NCBI GenBank assembly: GCA_947495685.1 | Contig: CANLZY010000015.1 | Coordinates: 85,536-149,535, forward strand | Direction of reading: 5' to 3' | Source of the DNA: an uncultured Tropicimonas sp. | GTDB lineage: Bacteria > Pseudomonadota > Alphaproteobacteria > Rhodobacterales > Rhodobacteraceae | DNA: 64,000 nucleotides | Shown: positions 48,639 to 57,331 of the stretch, one piece after another | Position numbering within the stretch: position 1 is the stretch's first letter | Layout: the number at the start of each line of letters is the position of its first letter | Made by a program: the position numbers and the translations under genes | The notes under the pieces: model-generated | What the model saw: only the letters and a program-made list of their open reading frames with translations | What the model was told of the DNA's origin: nothing | The model's database searches: none

Positions 48639-49244
48639 TCAGCCCTTGCGACGGCGCAGGAAGGCCAGGAGTGCCACGCCGCCGCCCAGCATTGGAAGTG
48701 CGGGGGAAACCGGAACGGGGGACGGCAGCACCTCGACGGTCAGGTCCAGCTGGTCGCGGGCAATAGCCGTCGAGTCAAACGATGCAATTCGGGTGCTGGT
48801 CGGTTTGAAGGCAGTGATGTCGTACGCCAGCGTCGCGCTGCCCGAGAACGCCAGGTCCTGACCCACGACGAAGCTCAGGCTGCCGCTTGTGCGAAATCCG
48901 AAGTCATCGGTTTGCGGGGCAAACGCGTCGTCGTCGAAAAAGATCCCATCGATCAATGTCGACGTTACGCCGTTGGAGATCATCATGTTGCCCGTTGCCG
49001 TGGCAACGACATCCTGGATGCTGGCGTCGGCCATGTAGTCGCCGAACTCCATGTCGATCGCGTTGTTGAAGAACGCGGAGGTCAACGGTTCGATGGCATC
49101 ATCGCTGCGTACCTGTGCGGTGCCGCTCAAGGTCATCGTGACCATGTTGGTCCCGGCAACACCACTGATCAGAATGCTCGCGGCCGACGCCGGCAGCGCG
49201 CATGCCGCCAGGGCCGCGCTCACCGCAAATGGAGTAATTTTCAT
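48639..49244 (-). CDS. VPLPA-CTERM-like secreted protein
   Basis: 201-residue secreted protein of unknown function with a signal peptide (about residues 1-21, ending ASA-AS). Its sorting tail is PSPVPVSPALPMLGGG, a hydrophobic stretch and LRRRKG. The body is rich in Asp, Ser and Thr without cysteines after the signal. Start at 49244, behind a run of A and a GGAAAAA ribosome-binding region. Confidence 0.75.
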   Translation of the reverse strand: MKITPFAVSAALAACALPASAASILISGVAGTNMVTMTLSGTAQVRSDDAIEPLTSAFFNNAIDMEFGDYMADASIQDVVATATGNMMISNGVTSTLIDGIFFDDDAFAPQTDDFGFRTSGSLSFVVGQDLAFSGSATLAYDITAFKPTSTRIASFDSTAIARDQLDLTVEVLPSPVPVSPALPMLGGGVALLAFLRRRKG

Positions 49245-49469
49245 GATTTTTTCCTTTTGGTTCAGACACCCCAATGCGCCCTTCGTACCATTCTGGACGA
49301 ACCTGATCGGCCCAGATGGCAGAAATAGGGCAGCTTATGTCCCGATTTGGGCCTGAATGCGGCTTTGGGGGTGTCAAACCTGCACAATGGCAACGTTCTG
49401 CTGCCATTGTGCACGGTATTGGGTTCGGTCAAAACGAGTCGCTCCGGTCGGGCCGGAATCGGAACCCGT

Positions 49470-50123
49470 TCAGCGGGTCGTTTCAGTCAGTCGGCGCCGG
49501 ACATAGGTTTCGACACTGTCCAGCATCGGTTCCATGTGCGGCTCTTCAAAGAAGTGCCCGGCTCCGGGCACTTCCTCGTGGGTCACGGTGATACCCTTCT
49601 GTTCGTGCAGCTTTCCGACAAGCGCCTGGGTGTCCTTGGGCGGCGCGACACGGTCGGCGGCACCATTGATGATCAGGCCCGAGGCCGGGCAGGGCGCAAG
49701 GAAGGAGAAATCGTACATGTTCGCGGGCGGCGACACCGAGATGAAGCCGGTGATTTCGGGGCGGCGCATCAACAGCTGCATGCCGATCCAGGCGCCGAAC
49801 GAGAAGCCGGCGACCCAGCAATGCTTGGCATTCTGGTTCATCGATTGCAGGTAGTCGAGCGCCGACGCGGCATCGGACAATTCGCCGATTCCCTGATCGT
49901 ATTCGCCCTGGCTGCGGCCGACACCCCGGAAATTGAACCGAAGAACGGTGAAGCCCATCTTGTGGAACGTGTAATGAAGGTTATAGACGACCTTGTTGTT
50001 CATCGTGCCGCCGAACTGGGGGTGCGGATGCAGAATGATCGCGATAGGCGCGTCTTTTTCCTTCTGGGGGTGGTAGCGGCCCTCCAGTCGTCCTTCGGGT
50101 CCGGGGAAGATGACCTCGGGCAT
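49470..50123 (-). CDS. Alpha/beta hydrolase beside iscR
   Basis: 217-residue cytosolic serine hydrolase. The HPHPQFGGTMNNKVVY segment, the nucleophile elbow GFSFGAW, an Asp in INGAADRVAPP and a His in GAGHFFEE complete the triad. The substrate is not known. It is divergent from iscR, with the iscR promoter and dyad in the 161-base space between them, so it could share that control. Confidence 0.88.
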   Translation of the reverse strand: MPEVIFPGPEGRLEGRYHPQKEKDAPIAIILHPHPQFGGTMNNKVVYNLHYTFHKMGFTVLRFNFRGVGRSQGEYDQGIGELSDAASALDYLQSMNQNAKHCWVAGFSFGAWIGMQLLMRRPEITGFISVSPPANMYDFSFLAPCPASGLIINGAADRVAPPKDTQALVGKLHEQKGITVTHEEVPGAGHFFEEPHMEPMLDSVETYVRRRLTETTR

Positions 50124-50166
50124 GCGCCTGCCTCTTTCTTTCGTCCTGGGCCTGTCCGGGCAGCGG

Positions 50167-50195
50167 TTGACGCTTTTGGTCAGGCATTCTAGAAT
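50167..50195 (+). promoter_or_regulatory. iscR promoter
   Basis: TTGACG (50167-50172), a 17-base spacer, and TAGAAT (50190-50195). This is close to the sigma70 consensus and lies about 90 bases before the iscR ATG. The -10 box is inside the dyad described in the next entry. Confidence 0.8.
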
Positions 50196-50203
50196 TGTTC
50201 TAA
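50187..50203. promoter_or_regulatory. Candidate iron-responsive operator (Iron-Rhodo-box-like dyad)
   Basis: Two 5-base half-sites, TAGAA and TTCTA, separated by TTG (50190-50202) and extended outward to a near-perfect TTAGAA-N3-TTCTAA-type dyad. It covers the -10 box of iscR, so a bound protein would repress. Rhodobacteraceae use an Iron-Rhodo-box recognised by IscR ahead of suf genes (established knowledge). That this is such a box is inference from shape and position. Confidence 0.65.
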
Positions 50204-50284
50204 GCACGCACCGCAGAGTTCAGCGGGGCGTGAGGCAGTTAAGCGCCCCAATCGCTGGCGTCAACCTTTCGGGAGTGAGATGGC

Positions 50285-50743
50285 ATGAAACTGAGCACAA
50301 AGGGGCGGTACGCGATGGTTGCGCTGACCGACCTGGCGCTTGCGCCTGCGGGCGAGCTGGTGACGTTGGCAGAGGTCAGCGAACGACAGGACATCTCCTT
50401 GCCGTACCTTGAGCAGCTTTTCGTGAAACTTCGGCGCGCGGACCTGGTGGACTCGGTTCGCGGGCCGGGGGGCGGATATCGTCTGGGGCGACCGGCAGAG
50501 CAGATCCGGGTGTCGGAAGTGCTGGCGGCCGTCGACGAGACGGTAAGCGCGCTGCACACCGGTGCCGGCGCCAAGGGCGGTGTTTGCGGCAGCCGGGCGC
50601 AGTCGCTGAACAACCGATTGTGGGAAGGGCTGTCGGCACATGTCTATGTCTTTCTGCATCATGCACGCTTGTCGGACGTGGTGAACAACGACCTTGCACC
50701 CTGTCCGGCGGTTCCGTCGCTGTTTCAGCTCGAAGATTCCTGA
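50285..50743 (+). CDS. iscR: Rrf2-family iron-sulfur regulator IscR
   Basis: 152-residue repressor with an N-terminal winged helix (MKLSTKGRYAMVALTDLAL, SLPYLEQLFVKLRRADLV, RGPGGGYRLGR). E. coli IscR binds a [2Fe-2S] cluster with three cysteines near residues 92-104. In that loop only one Cys is seen here (GGVCGSR), plus one near the end (LAPCPAVP). The Rhodobacter sphaeroides IscR is known to be of a type with reduced cysteine ligation, and this matches it. It leads the suf locus. Confidence 0.93.
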   Translation: MKLSTKGRYAMVALTDLALAPAGELVTLAEVSERQDISLPYLEQLFVKLRRADLVDSVRGPGGGYRLGRPAEQIRVSEVLAAVDETVSALHTGAGAKGGVCGSRAQSLNNRLWEGLSAHVYVFLHHARLSDVVNNDLAPCPAVPSLFQLEDS

Positions 50744-50779
50744 GCCTGAGAGGGATTGCGCCGCCTTTGGCGTCGCGAT

Positions 50780-50812
50780 GCGGCGGGGGCGCCCTGCGGG
50801 CGCCCCCGCCGC
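50780..50812 (+). promoter_or_regulatory. 15-bp hairpin between iscR and the cysteine desulfurase
   Basis: Perfect 15-base stem (50780-50794 with 50798-50812) with a TGC loop, centred 53 bases after the iscR stop. It has no U-tract. In the transcript it could pause or partly terminate RNA polymerase, or protect an upstream iscR fragment, so iscR and the suf genes may be expressed at different levels. Confidence 0.6.
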
Positions 50813-50854
50813 TTGGGATCGACCCAGGGACCAGAAATTGTTGGATGTGAGACC

Positions 50855-51898
50855 ATGAACCGGAGTTACCTGGACTGGAATGCAACAGCCCCGCTGCGGT
50901 CGGAGGCCCGGCAGGCGATGTGCGATGCGATGGATCTGATCGGCAATCCGTCGTCGGTGCATGCAGAGGGTCGGGCCGCAAAGACGGTTCTGGAACGGGC
51001 GCGGGCGCAGGTTGCGGCGGCGCTTGGGGCCGAAGGGGCGGATATCGTCTTTACCTCGGGCGCGACCGAGGCCGCAGCGCTGGCGCTGGCAGGGCGTGGC
51101 CTGGGCGGCGCGGGGATAGAGCACGACGCGGTGGGCGCATGGTGTGACGCCGACCTGCCGGTGTCGGGCGATGGCCTGGTCGAGGTGTCGGACCCTGCGG
51201 GGGCAACGTTGCAACTGGCGAATTCCGAAACGGGGGTGATCCAGGATCTGCCGCACGGGTTGGCAGTGAGCGACATGACCCAGGGATTCGGGAAAATCCC
51301 GCTGGCCTTCAACTGGTCGGGTTGCGATATGGCGCTGGTGTCGGCTCACAAACTGGGCGGCCCCAAGGGGATCGGGGCTTTGGTGCTGAAACGCGGGCTT
51401 GACGTCGCGGCCAGAATCCGTGGCGGCGGGCAGGAAATGGGCCGCCGATCTGGCACGGAAAACCTGATCGGGATTGCCGGATTTGGCGCCGCTGCGGAGG
51501 CCGCACAGCAGGATCTTGCCAACGGATCCTGGGATCGCGTCGAAAAACTTAGAAACATTCTAGAGAAAGCTCTGGAAACTTCTGCAAAAGAGATTATTTT
51601 TGTCGGGAAATCGGCGAGGCGACTCCCCAACACCTCGTGCATCGTTGTTCCGGGGTGGCGGGGCGAGACCCAGGTGATGCAGATGGACCTTGCTGGCTTT
51701 GCAATTTCGGCTGGGTCCGCCTGTTCGTCGGGCAAGGTGAAGGCGAGCCGGGTGCTGCGGGCCATGGGGTATGACGACCTGGCCGCGGGCTGCGCGATCC
51801 GGGTGTCGCTCGGGCCCGCGACGACAGAAGAAGAGGTGCTGCGGTTTGCCGACACATGGCTGACCCGGTACAGGAAATACAAGGCGAAGGCAGCATGA
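50855..51898 (+). CDS. Cysteine desulfurase (IscS/NifS-like)
   Basis: 347-residue PLP enzyme that takes sulfur from cysteine for Fe-S assembly. The PLP lysine is in SAHKLGGPKG and the flexible catalytic loop is SAGSACSSGK. It is about 50 residues shorter than typical IscS. A second desulfurase, sufS, ends the same locus. Bases about 51540-51620 are much richer in A/T than the rest and contain a dyad like the one before iscR. The start at 50855 is used. Confidence 0.9.
   Translation: MNRSYLDWNATAPLRSEARQAMCDAMDLIGNPSSVHAEGRAAKTVLERARAQVAAALGAEGADIVFTSGATEAAALALAGRGLGGAGIEHDAVGAWCDADLPVSGDGLVEVSDPAGATLQLANSETGVIQDLPHGLAVSDMTQGFGKIPLAFNWSGCDMALVSAHKLGGPKGIGALVLKRGLDVAARIRGGGQEMGRRSGTENLIGIAGFGAAAEAAQQDLANGSWDRVEKLRNILEKALETSAKEIIFVGKSARRLPNTSCIVVPGWRGETQVMQMDLAGFAISAGSACSSGKVKASRVLRAMGYDDLAAGCAIRVSLGPATTEEEVLRFADTWLTRYRKYKAKAA
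51548..51564. promoter_or_regulatory. Second dyad like the iscR-promoter box, inside the desulfurase gene
   Basis: TTAGAA-ACA-TTCTAG: the same 5-base half-sites (TAGAA, TTCTA) and 3-base spacing as the dyad before iscR, about 390 bases upstream of sufB. It sits in an A/T-rich patch of an otherwise GC-rich gene. It may serve an internal promoter or bind IscR in the coding region. I could not identify a convincing -35/-10 pair here. Confidence 0.5.
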
Positions 51899-51952
51899 GT
51901 GCTGCCGGAACGGGCCGCAGGCCCATGAAAACGCGACAGGATGGATGAACGC

Positions 51953-53479
51953 ATGACAACGGTTGTTGAGAAAGACCTGGACGTTCGTGAAGGGGTGGAC
52001 CGGGAAACCGTCGAGACCGTTCAGTCGATGGGCGCCTACAAGTACGGTTGGGAAACCGATATCGAGATGGAGTACGCGCCCAAGGGCGTGAACGAGGACA
52101 TCGTGCGGCTGATCTCGGAACGCAACAACGAGCCCGAGTGGATGCTGGAGTGGCGGCTGGAAGCGTTCCGTCGCTGGGAAAAGATGGAGACCCCGAACTG
52201 GGCGATGCTGAACATCCCCGAGATCGACTATCAGGACCAGTATTACTACGCCAAACCCAAGTCGATGATGGAGAAGCCGAAGTCGCTGGACGATGTCGAC
52301 CCAAAGCTGCTGGAAACCTATGCCAAACTTGGAATTCCGCTGAAGGAACAAGCCATTCTGGCCGGTGTCGAAGGTGCCGGAGACGTGCCCGAAGAGGGGC
52401 GCAGGGTCGCCGTGGATGCGGTGTTCGATTCCGTTTCGGTCGGCACGACCTTCAAGGCGGAGCTTGCCAAGGCCGGCGTCATCTTCTGCTCGATCTCCGA
52501 GGCGATCCAGGAACATCCCGAGCTGGTCAGGAAGTACCTCGGCACGGTGGTTCCGCAGACCGACAACTATTTCGCGACGCTTAACTCGGCCGTGTTCTCG
52601 GACGGGTCGTTTGTCTACGTGCCGCCGGGCGTGCGATGCCCGATGGAACTGTCGACCTATTTCCGCATCAACGCCGAGAACACCGGGCAGTTCGAGCGGA
52701 CGCTGATCATCGCCGACAAGGAAGCCTATGTTTCCTACCTCGAAGGCTGCACGGCGCCAAAGCGTGAGGTTGCACAACTGCATGCTGCGGTGGTCGAGCT
52801 GGTGCTGCTGGACGATGCCGAGATCAAGTATTCGACCGTTCAGAACTGGTACCCCGGCGACGAGGATGGCAAGGGCGGCATCTACAACTTCGTTACCAAG
52901 CGCGCCGATTGCCGGGGCGACCGCTCCAAGGTGATGTGGACGCAGGTCGAAACCGGCTCCGCGATCACCTGGAAATACCCGTCCTGCATCCTGCGCGGCG
53001 AGGCCAGCCAGGGCGAGTTCTACTCGATTGCCATCACCAACAACCACCAGCAGGCCGACACCGGAACCAAGATGGTGCACCTGGGCAAGAATTCGCGCTC
53101 GCGGATCGTGTCCAAGGGGATCAGCGCGGGCAAGTCGCAGAATGTCTATCGCGGGCTGGTTTCGGTGCACCCCAAGGCAAAGAACGTGCGCAACTATACC
53201 CAATGCGACAGCCTGTTGATCGGCGGCGAGTGTGGGGCGCACACCGTTCCCTACATCGAGGTCAAGAACAACAGCAGCCGTGTGGAGCACGAAGCCACTA
53301 CCTCCAAGGTCGATGATGACCAGCTGTTCTATTGCCGCCAGCGTGGCATGGACGAGGAAGAGGCCGTGGCGTTGGTGGTCAACGGGTTCTGCAAGGAAGT
53401 GCTGCAGGCGCTGCCGATGGAGTTCGCCATGGAGGCCCAGCAGCTGGTTGCCATCTCGCTGGAAGGCTCGGTGGGCTGA
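51953..53479 (+). CDS. sufB: Fe-S assembly scaffold protein SufB
   Basis: 508-residue core of the SufBCD scaffold. Family segments: [17 protein letters not shown] near the start, [47 protein letters not shown] and the conserved Cys in a late [12 protein letters not shown]. An ATG at 51941 is also in frame; 51953 is preferred because GGATGGA lies at ribosome-binding distance before it, but the choice is not certain. It is followed by four small genes before sufC. Confidence 0.95.
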   Translation: MTTVVEKDLDVREGVDRETVETVQSMGAYKYGWETDIEMEYAPKGVNEDIVRLISERNNEPEWMLEWRLEAFRRWEKMETPNWAMLNIPEIDYQDQYYYAKPKSMMEKPKSLDDVDPKLLETYAKLGIPLKEQAILAGVEGAGDVPEEGRRVAVDAVFDSVSVGTTFKAELAKAGVIFCSISEAIQEHPELVRKYLGTVVPQTDNYFATLNSAVFSDGSFVYVPPGVRCPMELSTYFRINAENTGQFERTLIIADKEAYVSYLEGCTAPKREVAQLHAAVVELVLLDDAEIKYSTVQNWYPGDEDGKGGIYNFVTKRADCRGDRSKVMWTQVETGSAITWKYPSCILRGEASQGEFYSIAITNNHQQADTGTKMVHLGKNSRSRIVSKGISAGKSQNVYRGLVSVHPKAKNVRNYTQCDSLLIGGECGAHTVPYIEVKNNSSRVEHEATTSKVDDDQLFYCRQRGMDEEEAVALVVNGFCKEVLQALPMEFAMEAQQLVAISLEGSVG

Positions 53480-53511
53480 CGCTGCGGCGTTCTTGATCCT
53501 TGGGAGACGTC

Positions 53512-53706
53512 ATGTTCCGGAATTTCCTGTTGCCAGCGTCACTTACGGGGCTCTTTTGTGCCGGGTTCGCGGTGGTGGTGGACACGATCCTGCCGCCCCT
53601 GATGGGATTGAACGTGGCCATTATTGCCGCAATTTCAGGGTTTTGCGGCAGTATCTTCGCGCGCATCATCCTGCGGCGCCAGGAGAGACGGGAAAAAGAC
53701 GGATGA
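53512..53706 (+). CDS. Small membrane protein in the suf operon
   Basis: 64 residues with two predicted membrane helices (about 4-22 and 30-52) and a basic end ([10 protein letters not shown]). A GGGAGAC sequence lies before the ATG. It overlaps the next gene by 4 bases (ATGA). The function is not known, but tight coupling with neighbours supports a real gene. Confidence 0.65.
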   Translation: MFRNFLLPASLTGLFCAGFAVVVDTILPPLMGLNVAIIAAISGFCGSIFARIILRRQERREKDG

Positions 53707-53993
53707 CCAACGATCCCGTGATCCAGGCCCGCACGCTGTCGGGTGGTCCGATGCCGTCGTACGGCGCGGACAGGGGCGATGCCGATGTCGCTCCGGTGGG
53801 CCGGCGGCATCAGGTATTCAATATGGGTGCCGGGTCGTTGAGGTGTTTCGACATCTCGGCGATGGCCGTTCCGGACAATGGCTATGTCGGGGACATCGGC
53901 ACCGTGCCGAGGGCGTTCGTCATCGAGGCCCATATGAAAGTGTTCGGTCGCTGCAAGGACAGCCGCCACCGCTGGGAGGAAGAAACAGAATGA
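53703..53993 (+). CDS. Hypothetical protein in the suf operon
   Basis: 96-residue soluble protein with no recognised domain. It contains one Cys pair far apart ([14 protein letters not shown]) and ends in an acidic tail. ATG overlaps the upstream stop, and its own stop overlaps the YbjQ-like start (ATGA), so the three genes are translated in series. Confidence 0.65.
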   Translation: MTNDPVIQARTLSGGPMPSYGADRGDADVAPVGRRHQVFNMGAGSLRCFDISAMAVPDNGYVGDIGTVPRAFVIEAHMKVFGRCKDSRHRWEEETE

Positions 53994-54301
53994 TTGTCAC
54001 GACCACACCCAGCATCGAGGGCCGTCAGATTACGCGCTATCTCGGAATCGTCACCGGCGAGGCCATTCTGGGCGCAAATGTGTTCCGCGATCTGTTCGCG
54101 GGCATCACCGACATCATTGGCGGACGGTCCGGCAGCTACGAGGCGAGCCTGGGCGAGGCCCGCGAAACGGCCCTCAGGGAGCTGCGGGAACGGGCGGAGG
54201 CGCTCGGCGCGACTGCTGTCGTCGGGGTCGATCTGGACTATGAAGTGATCAACAACATGCTGATGGTCTCGGCCTCGGGCACCGCGGTAAAGGTCTCCTG
54301 A
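53990..54301 (+). CDS. YbjQ family heavy-metal-binding domain protein
   Basis: 103 residues matching the YbjQ/UPF0145 family: [21 protein letters not shown] at the start, then a [36 protein letters not shown] core. The family is small, soluble and oligomeric, and often called a heavy-metal-binding domain. Its role in Fe-S assembly is unknown. It overlaps the previous gene by 4 bases. Confidence 0.85.
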   Translation: MIVTTTPSIEGRQITRYLGIVTGEAILGANVFRDLFAGITDIIGGRSGSYEASLGEARETALRELRERAEALGATAVVGVDLDYEVINNMLMVSASGTAVKVS

Positions 54302-54378
54302 AGTGCTAATTTTGTCGTATTCTCGCCCGGTTCCACGGTCATTGTCTCCTCGATACATCATGTGTGGAGGAGGGTCCC

Positions 54379-54672
54379 ATGCCGGCGGACCAGAGGTTTG
54401 CAGAACGCATCAAACGCATCGAGACCGGGAAGCAGTGGATCCCCGACGGGGTGGTCGTGTCCGGGAACAAGACTGTTCGCAAGAAGGGTCGGATCGCACG
54501 GCGTCAGAGGCGCGTGTCGATGGTGCTGTCGCTGATCGTGATGTGGGGGCTGGGCATGGTATTCGTGCAGCAACAACCGGAACTGGCGGATCGCATGATG
54601 GCCGGGGACTTTGGATCCATGGCAACGATGCTGGAAGGCCTGCCGGGACTGGACGGGATCAAGGACGGCTGA
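54379..54672 (+). CDS. Small single-pass membrane protein upstream of sufC
   Basis: 97 residues: a basic cytosolic N-terminus (VRKKGRIARRQRR), one membrane helix (about 51-67, VSMVLSLIVMWGLGMVFV) and an acidic, Met-rich end. A GGAGGAGGG ribosome-binding site is excellent for the ATG at 54379; a GTG at 54364 is in frame. I do not recognise a family. Confidence 0.7.
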   Translation: MPADQRFAERIKRIETGKQWIPDGVVVSGNKTVRKKGRIARRQRRVSMVLSLIVMWGLGMVFVQQQPELADRMMAGDFGSMATMLEGLPGLDGIKDG

Positions 54673-54753
54673 CGCCGAACCAATCAGATGAATTCGAAAC
54701 ACTGGCCGGGCCCCTCGCGGGGCGCCGGCCCAAAACGTATGCAAGGGTGAAAT

Positions 54754-55509
54754 ATGCTTGAAATCAAAAACCTGCACGTCAAACTTGAAGAAGAAGACAA
54801 GCAGATCCTCAAAGGTGTCGACCTGGCGGTCGAGGCCGGTACGGTGCATGCGATCATGGGGCCGAACGGGTCGGGCAAGTCGACGTTGTCCTATGTCCTG
54901 TCCGGAAAGGATGGCTACGAGGTAACCGAGGGCGCCGCCACGCTGGACGGTGCGGACCTGCTGGACCTGGACCCGGAAGAGCGTGCGGCGGCCGGCCTGT
55001 TCCTTGCCTTCCAGTACCCGGTCGAGATTCCGGGGGTTGGCAACATGACCTTCCTGCGCACTGCCGTGAACGCACAGCGCAAGGCGCGTGGCGAGGATGA
55101 GATGAGTGCTGCCGAGTTCCTCAAGGTGATCCGCGCCAAGGCCAAGACCTTGAAGATCGACGCCGACATGCTGAAGCGTCCGGTCAACGTGGGCTTCTCG
55201 GGGGGCGAGAAGAAGCGCAACGAGATCCTGCAAATGGCGATGCTGGAGCCGAAGATGTGCATCCTGGACGAGACCGACTCCGGCCTCGACGTGGATGCGA
55301 TGAAGCTGGTCGCCGAGGGTGTGAACGCGCTGCGCAACGAGGGCCGGTCCTTCCTCGTGATCACCCATTACCAGCGTCTGCTGGACCACATCCAGCCGGA
55401 CGTCGTGCACATCATGGCCGATGGCCGCATCGTCAAGTCCGGTGGACCGGAACTGGCGTTGGAGGTCGAGAACAACGGCTATGCCGACATCCTGTCGGAG
55501 GTCGCGTGA
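54754..55509 (+). CDS. sufC: SufC ATPase
   Basis: 251-residue ABC ATPase that drives the SufBCD scaffold. Walker A GPNGSGKSTL, Q-loop FLAFQYPVEIPG, signature SGGEKKRNEILQMA and Walker B CILDETDSGLD are all present. Start at 54754. sufD follows directly. Confidence 0.97.
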   Translation: MLEIKNLHVKLEEEDKQILKGVDLAVEAGTVHAIMGPNGSGKSTLSYVLSGKDGYEVTEGAATLDGADLLDLDPEERAAAGLFLAFQYPVEIPGVGNMTFLRTAVNAQRKARGEDEMSAAEFLKVIRAKAKTLKIDADMLKRPVNVGFSGGEKKRNEILQMAMLEPKMCILDETDSGLDVDAMKLVAEGVNALRNEGRSFLVITHYQRLLDHIQPDVVHIMADGRIVKSGGPELALEVENNGYADILSEVA

Positions 55510-55510
55510 C

Positions 55511-56800
55511 ATGGCGCTGCCGCAACAGAAACTGGACATCACCGAGGACCGGCTCGTCAGAGTGAGCCTGCCCGAGAGCGGCGCCTGGCTTCGCGAGGCC
55601 CGCGACGCCGCTTTGGCGCGGGTCCGATCGATGGGCCTGCCGCATCGGCGTGATGAATACTGGAAATACACCCGGCCCGACAGCCTGGTAGAACCAGCGG
55701 CGCCGGATGCCGCGGTGTTCGACCCGGCGGCAGACGACCGCCCCTTTGACGATATCGACCGGGTGAAGCTGTACTTTGTCGACGGTGTCTTTGACGCCGA
55801 GGCTTCGGACGATCCGACCCTGGCCGGTGTGGAGATCGAGCGGCTGGCGGACGTTGCCGGCACCGATATCCACTGGGCAAAGGACCTTTACGGCGTGCTG
55901 GAAACCCGTGGCCAGACCCCGGTCGACCGTCCGTTGGCGGCGCTGAACTCCGCCATGGCGACCGACGGCGTGCTGATCCGGGCAACGGGCAAGGCGGCCA
56001 AGCCGGTCAGCCTGTTGTATCTGCACAAGAACCCGACATCGGATGCGATGCTGCACCACGTGATCCGGATCGAGGAAGGGGCGGACCTGACGCTTCTGGA
56101 AAACGGTCCCGCGGCGGCGCGGTTCAACAAGGTGCTCGAGGTCGACGTGGCCGATGGCGGCGCGTTCCACCACGTCCGTGCACAAGGCCGGGATCACGAG
56201 CGCCGGGCCGTGACGCATATCTTTGCGCGCCTGGGCACCGAAAGCATCTTCAAGTCCTTCACGTTGACCGTGAATGGTGTGCTGACGCGCAACGAGGTTG
56301 TCGTGGAACTCACCGGCGACGACGCGGTGGCCCATGTTGCGGGCGCGGCGCTTGGCGACGGGGATTTCCACCACGACGACACCGTGTTCGTGACGCATGA
56401 CGCACTGAACTGCGAGAGCCGTCAGGTGTTCAAGAAGGTGCTGCGCAACGGCGCAGTCGGGGTGTTCCAGGGCAAGATCCTGGTGAAGAAGGGCGCCCAG
56501 AAGACCGACGGCTACCAGATCAGCCAGGCGCTGCTGCTGGATGGCGACAGCCAGTTCCTGGTCAAGCCCGAGCTGGAGATCTATGCCGACGATGTTGTCT
56601 GTTCGCATGGCAGCACGTCGGGGGCGATCGACGAGGAGGGCCTGTACTACCTGCGCTCGCGTGGCATTCCCGAAGGGCCCGCCACCGACCTGATGACGCT
56701 CGCCTTTCTTGCCGAAGCCATCGACGAGATCGAGGACGCCACCATTGCAGCCGACATCGTCACCCGGCTCGAAGGCTGGTTGTCGCGGCATCGCGGCTGA
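55511..56800 (+). CDS. sufD: Fe-S assembly protein SufD
   Basis: 429-residue partner of SufB in the scaffold. The N-terminal helical part precedes a beta-helix core, with family segments LPHRRDEYWKYTRP, KSFTLTVNGVLTRNEVVVEL and KTDGYQISQALLLDGDSQF. The C-terminal CSHGSTSGAIDEEGLYYLRSRG with its His matches the SufB contact region. ATG at 55511 lies 1 base after the sufC stop. Confidence 0.96.
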   Translation: MALPQQKLDITEDRLVRVSLPESGAWLREARDAALARVRSMGLPHRRDEYWKYTRPDSLVEPAAPDAAVFDPAADDRPFDDIDRVKLYFVDGVFDAEASDDPTLAGVEIERLADVAGTDIHWAKDLYGVLETRGQTPVDRPLAALNSAMATDGVLIRATGKAAKPVSLLYLHKNPTSDAMLHHVIRIEEGADLTLLENGPAAARFNKVLEVDVADGGAFHHVRAQGRDHERRAVTHIFARLGTESIFKSFTLTVNGVLTRNEVVVELTGDDAVAHVAGAALGDGDFHHDDTVFVTHDALNCESRQVFKKVLRNGAVGVFQGKILVKKGAQKTDGYQISQALLLDGDSQFLVKPELEIYADDVVCSHGSTSGAIDEEGLYYLRSRGIPEGPATDLMTLAFLAEAIDEIEDATIAADIVTRLEGWLSRHRG

Positions 56801-56814
56801 GCGGGGCAGCGCGG

Positions 56815-57321
56815 GTGTCGGTCACGGCAGAGATCCTTCGGACCTATCGGGCGCCGCGTGATGTCATGCGGCATCTGCTGGAGGCAATGGCGGGCGATGA
56901 CCGGCCCGAGGCGCGGGCGCTCGTTTATCTGCTGGGCGGGTGCTTCGTGATCTTTGTCAGTGCGCTGCCGGCCGCGTTGGTCGGTGGTCCGCAATGGCCG
57001 CCCGACGCGCCTGCAGAGGCCCGGGTGATCAACACCTTCTTTGCCTGGATGTTCATCGCGCCACTGCTGTTCTATCTCATGGCGGGTCTCAGTCACCTCC
57101 TGGCGCGCCTGTTGCGTGGCCAGGGAACCTTTGCCCGGGCCCGCATGGCGCTGTTCTGGAGCGTGTTGGCGGTGTCGCCGCTGATGTTGCTCCGCGCCAT
57201 GGTAGCGCGCCTGATTGGCGACGGTCCGCAACTGATGGTCGCCGACACGCTGGTTGCCCTTGCGTTCTTCGCGTTCTGGGCCGTATCGCTGATCGAGGCC
57301 GAGACGCCGTCGGTCAGCTGA
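56815..57321 (+). CDS. Yip1-family membrane protein
   Basis: 168-residue membrane protein with about four helices and a GTG start (56815) after GGGGCAGCGCG. The layout resembles the Yip1 domain found in pairs between sufD and sufS in related genomes. The role is unknown. It lies 14 bases after sufD and 10 bases before a related gene. Confidence 0.75.
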   Translation: MSVTAEILRTYRAPRDVMRHLLEAMAGDDRPEARALVYLLGGCFVIFVSALPAALVGGPQWPPDAPAEARVINTFFAWMFIAPLLFYLMAGLSHLLARLLRGQGTFARARMALFWSVLAVSPLMLLRAMVARLIGDGPQLMVADTLVALAFFAFWAVSLIEAETPSVS

Positions 57322-57331
57322 AAGATCCCAC

